In this document: positions 8,696 through 17,113 of the stretch, in pieces
Position numbering within the stretch: position 1 is the stretch's first letter
How the letters are laid out: each line of letters begins with the position of its first letter
Made by a program: the position numbers and the translations under genes
IMG/VR virus record: IMGVR_UViG_3300049445_000179
Location: 1-42,581 of that record
Direction: 5' to 3' (one strand)
DNA from: a virus
DNA: 42,581 bases
The notes under the pieces: model-generated
The model's input: the letters and a program-made list of their open reading frames with translations, nothing else
The model's database searches: none
Told to the model about the DNA's origin: nothing

Positions 8696-9150
8696 TGGCC
8701 GACCAACGCGAAGCCATCCTGTCGCGGCTGGTCGAGGTCTGCGGTTCGGTTGAGGGCGTCAACGCGGCCGACCGTAACCGGCTCGATGTCTCTGGTATGC
8801 TACGCCCGGCCGTAATCGTCCTCGACGGAACGGAACGCCTCGTCACCGCGCAGCCGACAAGCTCAGCGCAAGCGACCGTATCCGCAAAGCAGCGCATGGA
8901 ATTGCAGCCGCAGGTTATCATCGCGCTGCGCGGCAATAGCGGCGCCGAGGCCGGCACGCTCTTGACGCTCTACCGCAACCGGGTTGTCGCCGCGATCCTC
9001 ACCGACACGGCGCTGCTGGCGAGCGTCACCGTCAACGGCGGCATTCGCTACGAAGGCTGCGCCGTTCCGCCACCGGATGCGGAGGCGCTTGAATACCGGA
9101 TCGATCTCAACCTCGTGTTTACCTACATCTTCAGCTTGAGCGATCTCTGA
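8695..9150 (+). CDS. tail terminator / tail completion protein
   Basis: A 151-residue protein using a GTG start that overlaps the upstream stop. Features fit tail terminators that cap the tail tube and join it to the head: an N-terminal helix (REAILSRLVEVCGSV), a central beta segment with QPQVIIALRG, a helix LLTLYRNRVVAAILTD, and a C-terminal hydrophobic strand (YRIDLNLVFTYIF). It precedes an HK97 gp10-like gene and the tail tube gene. Assigned by secondary-structure pattern and synteny. Confidence 0.7.
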   Translation: MADQREAILSRLVEVCGSVEGVNAADRNRLDVSGMLRPAVIVLDGTERLVTAQPTSSAQATVSAKQRMELQPQVIIALRGNSGAEAGTLLTLYRNRVVAAILTDTALLASVTVNGGIRYEGCAVPPPDAEALEYRIDLNLVFTYIFSLSDL

Positions 9151-9659
9151 TGGCGCTGTTCAACGCGCGGATCGACGCGACACGCCTCAATTTGTCCTTC
9201 GATAAATTACCGGACGCTCTGCGCGACCGCCTCGCTGTCACGATCCGCGCGCTGACCGACGAATTACTGGCCGAGGTCAGGGCCGGCGAACCGGTGCGCA
9301 CCGGGCGGCTGCGGGCAATGACGCGCTCGTTCGTCGACGTTCAGGAAGACTCGGTGCGTGGCCGGGTTCGCGTGCTGAGGAATGAAAGCGCAAATTTTGC
9401 CGCCTCCGCCGGGGCGCTGGAATACGGCGCGCCGGGCCGGCGTGGCGCCTTCCGCGTGCGGTCGTATCGTCGGAGTCTGACGCAGGTATTCGGTCACGCG
9501 ACGCAGAGCGGCCAGTCGGTCTTGGTCAGTAGCTACACGCGCAAGGCGCATATCCGTGAGATGCGTTTCCTGCGCGACCCGGCCGCTGCAATGCTGCCGC
9601 GGGCGCGTGATGCGCTCGAAGCCGCCGTCGCCGACGCCATCAAAGACAGCACGAAATAG
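9150..9659 (+). CDS. HK97 gp10-like tail component
   Basis: A 169-residue protein. Members of the gp10-like family lie between the neck genes and the tail tube and are needed for tail completion. The signature GEPVRTGRLRAMTRSF (residues about 48-63) is the familiar P-x-R-T-G-x-L-R motif. A middle EYGAPGRRGAF and a C-terminal amphipathic helix (DALEAAVADAIKDS) follow. The start overlaps the previous stop (TGATG). Confidence 0.85.
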   Translation: MALFNARIDATRLNLSFDKLPDALRDRLAVTIRALTDELLAEVRAGEPVRTGRLRAMTRSFVDVQEDSVRGRVRVLRNESANFAASAGALEYGAPGRRGAFRVRSYRRSLTQVFGHATQSGQSVLVSSYTRKAHIREMRFLRDPAAAMLPRARDALEAAVADAIKDSTK

Positions 9660-9670
9660 GAGCATCACCG

Positions 9671-10204
9671 ATGTCCGAACCGTCTCACCGCACCCCGACT
9701 CCCGGCACCTTCAATGTCTTCGGCGCCGACCAAGTCATCGCCAAGGTCAAGTTCACCGGGGCTAATGCCATCGGCCCGTCGATCACGATGGAGCTTACCA
9801 ACGTCATGTTTCGGCCGAACGCCGCGGTCGGCCTGATCCACGATGAATGGGGACAATTGACCCTGACCGGGGAAGTGCTCGCAGACGATACCGGGATATT
9901 TGGAACCGTCACGCATCCCGACACCAGCTTGGTCTCGCCGCTGGTTGATATGTACTACATCGGCAAGGGCGTGGTCGAGATTCAGACCGAGACCGATGTC
10001 GCCTATCGCGACGTTGGCAACGTCCCGACCTTTGAATTCACGCCCGCCGTCACGACGCTCGCACACTACACGTCGCGCCACGGCGTGAAGGTCAAGGACT
10101 TGGAGGTGATCCACGAAAAGTCCGCCAGCCTCAACATCGTCATGGATGAATTCACCTATGACAACCTGATGCTTGCCTTGCTCGGTGCGCCGACGGGCGG
10201 CTGA
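9671..10204 (+). CDS. major tail tube protein
   Basis: A 177-residue protein with a ribosome binding site (AGGAGCATC). It lies between the gp10-like gene and the tail chaperone pair, where the tail tube subunit belongs, and its size matches. Beta-strand-rich segments such as SITMELTNVMFRP, WGQLTLTGEVLADD and KGVVEIQTETDVAYRDVG fit the tube fold. These subunits stack as hexamers around the tape measure protein. Identification is from synteny and composition. Confidence 0.75.
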   Translation: MSEPSHRTPTPGTFNVFGADQVIAKVKFTGANAIGPSITMELTNVMFRPNAAVGLIHDEWGQLTLTGEVLADDTGIFGTVTHPDTSLVSPLVDMYYIGKGVVEIQTETDVAYRDVGNVPTFEFTPAVTTLAHYTSRHGVKVKDLEVIHEKSASLNIVMDEFTYDNLMLALLGAPTGG

Positions 10205-10205
10205 C

Positions 10206-10658
10206 ATGGTATCGCTGGTCGACATCGTTCCACAGAAGCGAACCGTGCAGATCGCGGGTGGCGAGATCGAATTGCGCGGCCTCGGCCTCCGGCAGATCGC
10301 CGACCTGCTGGTGCGCTTTCCCGAGTTGCGCAAGCTGCTGGTCGAAGGCGCCCCGGCGATCGAGGTCGATACGTTGCTTGCGGACGCTCCTGCGGCGATC
10401 GGGACCATCGTCGCTCAGTCGGCCGGCCAGCCCGAGGCCGCGGAGACGATCGCCGACGCGCTCTCGCTCGACGATCTAGTGGATTGTCTGATCGCAATCC
10501 GTGACCTGACGATGCCGAACGGTGTCGCCCCTTTCATGGACCGGATCACGCGGCTCGTCAGCGGCGCAGGCGGCGCCCCGCTTGGCAAGGGTCCGGATAT
10601 GAATACGCCGCCGCGGCCGAACGGCTCATCGCCGCCGGTCATAGCGTCCGCGACGTGA
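10206..10658 (+). CDS. tail assembly chaperone, N-terminal product
   Basis: A 150-residue protein located between tail tube and tape measure, the conserved site of the gpG/gpGT-type tail assembly chaperones. These bind the tape measure protein and recruit tail tube subunits. The N-terminal part is mixed helix and strand (RTVQIAGGEIELRGLGLRQIADLLVRFPEL). The C-terminal third (NTPPRPNGSSPPVIASAT) is low complexity, as expected for an unslipped product. A second reading frame, -1 relative to this one, stays open from about 10505 to the tape measure gene. See the slippery heptamer at 10529. Confidence 0.75.
   Translation: MVSLVDIVPQKRTVQIAGGEIELRGLGLRQIADLLVRFPELRKLLVEGAPAIEVDTLLADAPAAIGTIVAQSAGQPEAAETIADALSLDDLVDCLIAIRDLTMPNGVAPFMDRITRLVSGAGGAPLGKGPDMNTPPRPNGSSPPVIASAT
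10529..10535 (+). promoter_or_regulatory. candidate -1 frameshift heptamer CCCTTTC
   Basis: Read in the frame of the 10206 gene this is C CCT TTC, the X XXY YYZ form that allows both ribosomal tRNAs to re-pair one base back. The shift would move into the frame ending at 10810 and give a fusion of about 200 residues. Programmed -1 shifting in tail chaperone genes is widespread. The heptamer was the only canonical one seen in the overlap. The spliced stretch just after it is Arg-rich, so slippage at a later non-canonical site is possible. Confidence 0.45.
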
Positions 10659-10810
10659 TGGAGTACACGCCGCGTCAGTTGCAGGCATTGCTTGCGATCT
10701 CCGGCGACCGCAAGCGGCAGGAGATGGTCGACCTGCTGAGCCTGCACGCGCTTGCCGCCCAAGGCGAGCCGAAGGCGATCCGCGAGCAATTGAAGAAGTG
10801 GGACACCTAA
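10658..10810 (+). CDS. tail assembly chaperone, C-terminal frameshift part or separate small gene
   Basis: From an ATG overlapping the preceding stop (TGATG) this encodes 50 residues, MEYTPRQLQALLAISGDRKR and onward, ending KAIREQLKKWDT. It is helical and ends directly at the tape measure start. The same frame is open upstream and would read AAAAERLIAAGHSVRDVMEYTPRQ, which looks like real protein, so this is more likely the T-domain of a frameshifted chaperone than an independent gene. Both readings are possible, since the ATG could support coupled translation. Confidence 0.65.
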   Translation: MEYTPRQLQALLAISGDRKRQEMVDLLSLHALAAQGEPKAIREQLKKWDT

Positions 10811-12697
10811 GTGGCCGATAATCTGACCGTCACCATCGGCGCTGATAGTTCCAAGCTGCGCGCCGAGTTGGCGATCGTCAGCCAAGCCACCAAAGCAGCC
10901 ACCAAAGAACTCAATACGCTGGCGGCGACTTTCAACAAGACGGGCCAGAGTGCCGATCGGATAGCGCTCGACGCCAAGGCGCGGCAACTCGATCAATACA
11001 AACGATCGGCGGCGGCGCTCAATACCGAGATCGCCAAGCTATCGCCGACCTTTGACCGCGCGGGGCGCAGCGCCGAACACGCGGCGTCGGGCTTGCAGGA
11101 GTTCATCCATCAAGGTCGCGGCCTCGGCCGGGTCGTTGCCGAGTTTTCGAGCCTAACCCGGAGCGTTGAGAGCTTCGGCGGTATCTTCGGCAGGATCACG
11201 GGCGGATTTGCCGGCGGTCTTTTCGGCGTCACCGTTGGCAGGGCGTTCAGTGCGATTGGCGAGCAGATCAACAAGGTTCGGGAAAATCTGCTTGAGCTTC
11301 AAAAAACGGCTGGCGGGATCGGGCAAAAGCCGATCGTCCTCCAAGCAGCGCGAGAGATAGCAGCGCAGACTGGTCAGAGCGCCGACGACGCAACCAAACT
11401 GCTGCAAGGACTCAATCGCGAAATCGAGGAAGTGCGCAAGAACTCGACCCAGCGACCGACAGACGTGATACCCGTCATGCGCGGCGGCCAGGATGGTGGC
11501 CAGACCGGCGCGCGCATGATCCAACTGAGCGGCGCTTTCAACACGATGACGACCGTTATCCGGGGCGGTAAGCAGGACGCGACGGATTTTAGTGGGTTCC
11601 TTAAGGCGCTCAAAGTCGACCTGTCGAATATCCCGGTCGGCAAGCTTGGCGATCTAACGCTCCAAATCAGAGCACTCCAAACCTTTATGGAGGCGACCAA
11701 GACGTGGGACACCACAGCGCTTAACCTCGTGGCAAAGAATCTGGACCAGACGGCCGAGTCATTAAAGAAACTCGCGCCGGCTTACATCGCCAACCTACAA
11801 AAGCAGATCGACGCGCTTCAGAAGGCGCCACGCGGCGCCACGGACCCAGCGGTAAAGGCGGCCGAGGATTTGGCGGCAGAGCAGGCCCGGCTGAAGCAGG
11901 CATTAGACGACTCGGCGGCCGCTGCCAATACAGCACTAACCCCGTTTCAGAAGTGGCTCGATGCTCTGGAAACGCAGGCTATAACTAATTTCAACAACAA
12001 TCTGGTTAGCACGATCAATTATATCAAAGCCTTTGGGACGGCCGCGAACGACGCATGGCAAAGCTACGGCAAGGGCGCAGTTGGCGCGTTGCAGGCATTC
12101 AACCCAACGTGGAATGAGTTCCTTGCGGGACTGACAAGCAAATCGACCTCCGCCTGGGCAGCCTTTCTTGCGGGGACGCAGACGGCGGCTGACACCTTCA
12201 AGTCGATATGGCAGAGCACGCTCGAATGGTTATCGAATGCCATATCGACCGTTGGCTCGGCGGTAAAGTCCGCCGTATCAGCGACGGCAAATGCCATCGG
12301 CACCGCGGCGGCCAGCGGCGTTCCGTTCGCTGCCGGCGGCATGGTCCGCGGCAGCGGCACTGGCACCAGCGACAGCATCCTGGCGCGGCTTTCCAACGGC
12401 GAGTTCGTCATGAGCACTAAGGCCGTGCAGCATTGGGGGCCGCAACTGCTCGCCTCGCTCAACAGCTTGCGCAATCCCGGTTTCGCGCTCGGCGGGCTGG
12501 TCTCGCCGCCGCATTTCGCCGAAGGCGGCCCGGTGACGGCCGGCGGAACACCCGTGCACCTCCATCTCGGCGGCAACTCCTTTGCGCTCTCCGGCCATGA
12601 CAACGTGGTCAACGCATTGGTCGTCGAGGCGCATCGCCAGCAGATGCGATCCGCTGGAACCAAGCCGTCATGGTTCGCGGCGAGGCCAAACGGCTGA
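10811..12697 (+). CDS. tail tape measure protein
   Basis: A 628-residue protein from a GTG directly after the previous stop. Tape measure proteins set tail length and are expelled during DNA entry. The N-terminal 90 residues are coiled-coil-like (LRAELAIVSQATKAATKELNTLAATFNKTGQS). A Gly/Phe-rich hydrophobic stretch (IFGRITGGFAGGLFGVTVG) lies near 125-145. The C-terminus has the typical FAAGGMVRGSGTGTSDSILA and SNGEFVMSTKAVQHWG. At about 1.5 angstrom per residue the tail would be near 95 nm, consistent with a siphovirus. Confidence 0.92.
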   Translation: MADNLTVTIGADSSKLRAELAIVSQATKAATKELNTLAATFNKTGQSADRIALDAKARQLDQYKRSAAALNTEIAKLSPTFDRAGRSAEHAASGLQEFIHQGRGLGRVVAEFSSLTRSVESFGGIFGRITGGFAGGLFGVTVGRAFSAIGEQINKVRENLLELQKTAGGIGQKPIVLQAAREIAAQTGQSADDATKLLQGLNREIEEVRKNSTQRPTDVIPVMRGGQDGGQTGARMIQLSGAFNTMTTVIRGGKQDATDFSGFLKALKVDLSNIPVGKLGDLTLQIRALQTFMEATKTWDTTALNLVAKNLDQTAESLKKLAPAYIANLQKQIDALQKAPRGATDPAVKAAEDLAAEQARLKQALDDSAAAANTALTPFQKWLDALETQAITNFNNNLVSTINYIKAFGTAANDAWQSYGKGAVGALQAFNPTWNEFLAGLTSKSTSAWAAFLAGTQTAADTFKSIWQSTLEWLSNAISTVGSAVKSAVSATANAIGTAAASGVPFAAGGMVRGSGTGTSDSILARLSNGEFVMSTKAVQHWGPQLLASLNSLRNPGFALGGLVSPPHFAEGGPVTAGGTPVHLHLGGNSFALSGHDNVVNALVVEAHRQQMRSAGTKPSWFAARPNG

Positions 12698-13155
12698 TGA
12701 GCTTCTCGACCTCGCTCGATATCCGGTTCGATCTCTCGGCTCCCGCGCCTGGGGTGAACCCCTATTCGGCGCGCGGCCTACAAGGGACGCTCATGCCGAT
12801 CGACGCCGCCAAGGGCACCGACAAGCTCGCCCGCACGGTCAACGGCACCCTGGTCGATATCTCCGCGCCGCAGATGCGCAAGTATCGGCTTGAGGTCAGC
12901 GGCAACGATCAAGCACCGGCAGCGCTCGACGGATTGTGGGTCGGGATGATCGTCGTCGTCAGTTCGCTGGTCGAGCTTGCCTATCTTACCGCGACCGGAT
13001 TTTCCGGCCGCACCGCGGTTGCCGGCAGCGCTCGCGTCGAGGGCGCCTTCACCTATTACCGGCCGCAACTCACCATGATGGTCGTCGAGCATCAGATCGC
13101 GCGACAGGAGTGGGAGCAGGCCGTTTCATGGTCCCTCGCGCTGGAGGAAGTCTAG
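12697..13155 (+). CDS. distal tail protein, unassigned
   Basis: A 152-residue protein beginning MSFSTSLDIRFDLS, with its ATG overlapping the tape measure stop (TGATG). It follows the tape measure, where distal tail or tail-tip adaptor proteins are encoded. It looks beta rich (LWVGMIVVVSSLVELAYLTATGFS, FTYYRPQLTMMVVEH). No family signature was recognised. The position and coupled translation support a structural tail component. Confidence 0.6.
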   Translation: MSFSTSLDIRFDLSAPAPGVNPYSARGLQGTLMPIDAAKGTDKLARTVNGTLVDISAPQMRKYRLEVSGNDQAPAALDGLWVGMIVVVSSLVELAYLTATGFSGRTAVAGSARVEGAFTYYRPQLTMMVVEHQIARQEWEQAVSWSLALEEV

Positions 13156-15930
13156 GTGGCGGGGCCGTTCTATTTCGCCTGGGCTGGCGGCGCGATCGAG
13201 CCGCAGATAACGCTTGCGACCAATGGAACGACGCATGGCGCGCGGATAGAGACGGCAACGCTTGTCGGCACGCTCGGCGATGCCGGCGCGCGGCAACTGA
13301 CCGACATCGCAAGCACGTCGGGGCTAACGACCGGCGCGTTCTATTCGCTCATCGGTGATGGGATCGACACTCATTTTATTTTCGACGATAGCGTTCTGAC
13401 CGGCCTCCCTGGATCGATCAATCTGATTGACGCAGCGAGTGCTGCGGCTACGCCGGGGCAGTTTGTCGCAACGAAGTCGGTCAGCATCGGGACGGTTCTC
13501 GGCACCGTCACTCAGGGCAGCAATGCCATAACGCTCGCCGCCGGCAGTCTGCCCGCTGGACTCTATGGCATCGCCGGAACCGCGATCGGCGAAACAGATA
13601 TCCCGATCGGCACGATCGATGGAACGTCGCTCACGACCGGCGGCGGCATCCTGACCGTCGTCTCGGCTTTCCTCGACTATTCCGGCGGCGGGATCGGCCA
13701 GTTGTTCATCCTTGCCGCCACACCGCACACCGAGACGGTTACCGGCGGTCTAGGCGACACTGAAGGCGTCACGACCTATACCGTCGCCGCGCAGCATGTC
13801 AGGGCGTCGGCGAGCGGTCAGTTTCCCTTCGTGATCAGCGGCTTTCCGACCGAGAATCCCAAGCTCGTCGATGACATGCCATCCGGCGCGCTGATGGGCC
13901 TAACGCCGGGGCTGGTCTATAACATCACCGGCAACGGCATTCCGGTGGGGGCAACCTTCCTCGCGCCAATGGGCGGGACCTCGATCACGCTCGATCTCAA
14001 TGCGACCACCTCCGAGATCAACGCCATCCTGACCATCACCGGACCGCGCACGCCGAATGCGCCCTTCGACGCCTCGGTGCACAATCGCTTTGATGAGGAC
14101 ATTGTCAGTCTTGAGATCGCGCAAGAGGAGGGCGGACTTGCAACGCTGACGATCAGGATCAAGAACCCTGGCGTCGGCCTGCTGGCGACCGGACGTAGCT
14201 TGTGGTGCTGGCTCAGTTGGGACCGCGCCTGGAACCCGGCCGGGAACACGCCCGACATTCAACCGCTGTTCAACGGTCGACTGATCGGCGTGCCGCGCCT
14301 TCAGGCTGGCGAGTTGGTCGAGTTGCAATTCCTCGCCCGTCCGGATGATCTCAATGCGCAAAAGACCGCGTTGGCGGACTCACTCAAAGTGCTGCCCTAT
14401 TACGATCCGGTATGGTTCGTGAGCAGCAGCAGCACGGTAAGCAACGATACCGTGCTCGAGGCATACTCGGCGCTCTGGCATATCGATCGCGTTACGCTAG
14501 CGCTGACCATCAGCGACGTGCTCGAGGGCGAGGATGGCATCGTCGATATCGGCGAGGATGCCTCCATCTACAGCAATTTCTCCCTGTCCTACGGACCGCC
14601 TCCCTTGGTGGCGACGACGGTAACGGGGACGGTAAGCTGGCAGCAGCAGGCATCCGGCACGATCGACGTGACCGACGAGATCGTTTCCGCATTTAATCAT
14701 GCCGGGTCGTATTGGACGCGCGGATTCTCGCGGACGCCCTTCAGCGAAGGCGGCGGAGGTCTGATCCAGGTGATGCTCGGCGACGGGCTGAAATCAGACT
14801 GGCCCCGTCCTGGCACTTCTATCGGCAGCGGATGGTCACTGGCCACGGGCGCCGATCCGTCCGGCCAGCCTCTCTGCTATATTTTCGAAACGCAATGGTT
14901 CAAGCCGACCGCTTACGAAGTCACCTACAATGGAACCTATGCCCGGGCGATCGATGTCGGCAGCACGTTGGATGAGTCAAACCTCGCCGTCTATTTCAAT
15001 CCGGTCACCACGTTTACCGTCGACTTTGATATCCGGGTCTACAAAATTCGCATGGCCCTTCAGTATGAGGCCGACCGCAAGCGGACGGAGACCGTAACGG
15101 CGGTCATGATGGCGGGACTGCAATCAACGCTGTCTGATCCCGCGGAGCAGGATCGGGAGGCGATCAGCTTCGCATCCGAATACGTCGGGCAGAGCATCGA
15201 TATCGACGGCAGCATCCCGATCGGCAACGTCGCTTATCGTTCATACTTCCAGACCGCGCGAGGCGCATCGTCGTTTGAATATCTCCTGCTCGCGGCGCGG
15301 GCAAAGATGCGCGCGCGCGCGCGGGCGGTCGATGTCACGTTCTCTGTGCCGTGGCGTCAGGCGCTCGATATCAGCCTGCGACATAGCGTGAGCCTGACCG
15401 ATCGCCGGCTTCCCGGCGGAATGGCGACGGGCAAGGTCAAGAGCTACAAGCTCACTTGCAGCGATAGCGGGACCATGCTCGGTGAATTTACGCTCGGCTG
15501 CTCGATCGGAACCGGCGATGGCGTAGCGCCGCGTGTCGGCGTGCCTGTGTATGTCGACGCCGGGTATGTCAATTCCGGTTATGAGGTGATGGCAGGCGGG
15601 CAAACCGCTGTCGGCTCGGACGCCGATTTCGCTTATGAGACGCTCGATAACTTCGTAGTCGCCGACGACCATCTCGACCTGACGAACCTAACCGCGAGCG
15701 AGGCGGTCATCGATTGCACTGTGTTAAATGGTCTGCTGGCGCAGGTTACCGCGCTGTCGTTTTACCAGAACGCCACGAGCGGCGATCCGCGATCCGCGAT
15801 GGCAGACGCGAGCACTCAGGTGACGCTCAATTTGCACCCGCTTCAGGGTTCCGAATTCCATACCGATTTTTACCCGGCGATTACGCCGCTGCTGCTGCCA
15901 AAGACCATTGATCTCTCTGCGGGGGAATAA
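13156..15930 (+). CDS. large tail-tip / baseplate hub candidate
   Basis: A 924-residue protein from a GTG directly after the upstream stop. Residues 1-300 contain repeated beta modules of the kind LTTGAFYSLIGDGI, LPAGLYGIAGTAI and LTPGLVYNITGNGIPVGATFLAP, which look like degenerate copies of one unit. From about residue 310 a second part begins (RFDEDIVSLEIAQEEGGLATLTIRIKNPG, LFNGRLIGVPRLQAGELVELQFLA) that resembles hub or tail-associated proteins of siphoviruses. The C-terminal 350 residues are a mixed domain with RHSVSLTDRRLPGGMATGKV. Its size and site fit the tail hub. No lysin or protease motif was seen. Confidence 0.65.
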   Translation: MAGPFYFAWAGGAIEPQITLATNGTTHGARIETATLVGTLGDAGARQLTDIASTSGLTTGAFYSLIGDGIDTHFIFDDSVLTGLPGSINLIDAASAAATPGQFVATKSVSIGTVLGTVTQGSNAITLAAGSLPAGLYGIAGTAIGETDIPIGTIDGTSLTTGGGILTVVSAFLDYSGGGIGQLFILAATPHTETVTGGLGDTEGVTTYTVAAQHVRASASGQFPFVISGFPTENPKLVDDMPSGALMGLTPGLVYNITGNGIPVGATFLAPMGGTSITLDLNATTSEINAILTITGPRTPNAPFDASVHNRFDEDIVSLEIAQEEGGLATLTIRIKNPGVGLLATGRSLWCWLSWDRAWNPAGNTPDIQPLFNGRLIGVPRLQAGELVELQFLARPDDLNAQKTALADSLKVLPYYDPVWFVSSSSTVSNDTVLEAYSALWHIDRVTLALTISDVLEGEDGIVDIGEDASIYSNFSLSYGPPPLVATTVTGTVSWQQQASGTIDVTDEIVSAFNHAGSYWTRGFSRTPFSEGGGGLIQVMLGDGLKSDWPRPGTSIGSGWSLATGADPSGQPLCYIFETQWFKPTAYEVTYNGTYARAIDVGSTLDESNLAVYFNPVTTFTVDFDIRVYKIRMALQYEADRKRTETVTAVMMAGLQSTLSDPAEQDREAISFASEYVGQSIDIDGSIPIGNVAYRSYFQTARGASSFEYLLLAARAKMRARARAVDVTFSVPWRQALDISLRHSVSLTDRRLPGGMATGKVKSYKLTCSDSGTMLGEFTLGCSIGTGDGVAPRVGVPVYVDAGYVNSGYEVMAGGQTAVGSDADFAYETLDNFVVADDHLDLTNLTASEAVIDCTVLNGLLAQVTALSFYQNATSGDPRSAMADASTQVTLNLHPLQGSEFHTDFYPAITPLLLPKTIDLSAGE

Positions 15931-15933
15931 ACG

Positions 15934-16383
15934 ATGGCGAACCTCGAATATGTCATCCGGCCTTATCAGTCGCCCAACCCGTTCGGGACGATCCTCATTC
16001 CGTCCACGCCGACGCAGGCGGATCGCGCGACGCTGACGTGGGGCGCGACGGCGCAAGGCACGATGCCGCCGGCGCAGGCGAAACCAACGCCGATGACCTA
16101 CCAGTTCCAATGCTGTCAGGAGAAGCTGAACGAGCAGAGCCGCGTCAATGACAGTGTGCGTATCACGGGAAACGATGGCGAAAGCTATGTCGACGTGGAT
16201 CGGCCGAGAGTTGTGAAGTTGCAGAAAAACACGGCGCAGAGCTGCGCCAGTCCGCTCGAACAAATCTCCGATGTCTTCCAGGGCATCAATCAAGTCCTCG
16301 ACGAGTTTGCCAATGATATCAAGTACGGAGATACGACCCGCATCCCCGATGAATGCCATACGGAGTGGGACCTGTCGCCGTGA
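15934..16383 (+). CDS. tail-associated hypothetical protein
   Basis: A 149-residue protein starting MANLEYVIRPYQSPNPFGT. The N-terminal half is polar and Pro rich (PTQADRATLTWGATAQGTMPPAQAKPTPMTYQF). The C-terminal half contains Cys residues (CCQEKLNEQ, QSCASPLEQ). No family was recognised. It is on the same strand as the hub candidate and overlaps the next gene by four bases (GTGA), so it belongs to the tail-tip operon. Confidence 0.55.
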   Translation: MANLEYVIRPYQSPNPFGTILIPSTPTQADRATLTWGATAQGTMPPAQAKPTPMTYQFQCCQEKLNEQSRVNDSVRITGNDGESYVDVDRPRVVKLQKNTAQSCASPLEQISDVFQGINQVLDEFANDIKYGDTTRIPDECHTEWDLSP

Positions 16384-17111
16384 GCTATTACGCCGAATCG
16401 CCGTTCGACCGCATTGTCAACGTCCACTGGAAGAAGAAGGACGACGGGGGCGGTGGCCCGGGTACTTGGCATTGCGACGGCGACTGTGGCAGCGGCTGGT
16501 TCCCTATGGCCAATTTCTTTCCAGGCGGCGACGGTTTTCCGCCGCAGCTAGGTCTAGGCAACGCCGATCTGTTTGTCGGCCCGAATGTTCAGTGGAACCC
16601 ACATTACATTACCGAGGGCGCCATCCAACTCTTTGGCCTCAATCAGTTCGTCGTGCCAGGCTGCGGCGCGACCAGTGTGACCATATCCGTCGTCTGGGCT
16701 TCCAATGACAGTGTTGGGTTGATCGTGGGGATATGGGACATGCCTGGACATAACCCCTTTCCTCCATACCTCGATAGCAACGGACATCCTCCGGCCAATG
16801 CGCCGCCGTCAAATCCGACCGTGAGCATAGACGTTGGCGGGCATGGCGGACGCTTCGGTTATACGATCGCCGCGCCTATAGAAACGACACTGAGCATCGG
16901 GTTTGCTGCAAGCGGCCTCGGCGCTAGAAGCTCAATTGCTCGGCCTCTGTCTCCCACGGACTTTGCCGCGTCGCCTCGCGATACGCATTACGGCTGGCCA
17001 GGGGCGCCGCCGACCGACTCCGGAATATATATCCAAGTCGATTATGCGTGCAGCACCGGAAGGTCGTCAGGCGGTCTAGGCATGCCGTCTCGCATAAGGC
17101 GCCGCAGGTAA
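16380..17111 (+). CDS. tail-associated glycine-rich hypothetical protein
   Basis: A 243-residue protein from a GTG overlapping the previous stop. The N-terminus has a Gly/Asp/Cys stretch (KKKDDGGGGPGTWHCDGDCGSGW) that could bind metal. The remainder is beta and Gly/Pro rich and ends in a basic tail (GLGMPSRIRRRR). It may be a tail-tip or adhesin component by position. No domain was recognised. Its stop lies three bases before the ATG of the long fibre gene. Confidence 0.5.
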   Translation: MSYYAESPFDRIVNVHWKKKDDGGGGPGTWHCDGDCGSGWFPMANFFPGGDGFPPQLGLGNADLFVGPNVQWNPHYITEGAIQLFGLNQFVVPGCGATSVTISVVWASNDSVGLIVGIWDMPGHNPFPPYLDSNGHPPANAPPSNPTVSIDVGGHGGRFGYTIAAPIETTLSIGFAASGLGARSSIARPLSPTDFAASPRDTHYGWPGAPPTDSGIYIQVDYACSTGRSSGGLGMPSRIRRRR

Positions 17112-17113
17112 GC

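Noticed and set aside
9665-10408. 247-codon - strand frame across tail tube and chaperone
   Set aside because: Antisense to two syntenic tail genes, Arg/Gly rich, with no initiation signal or motif.
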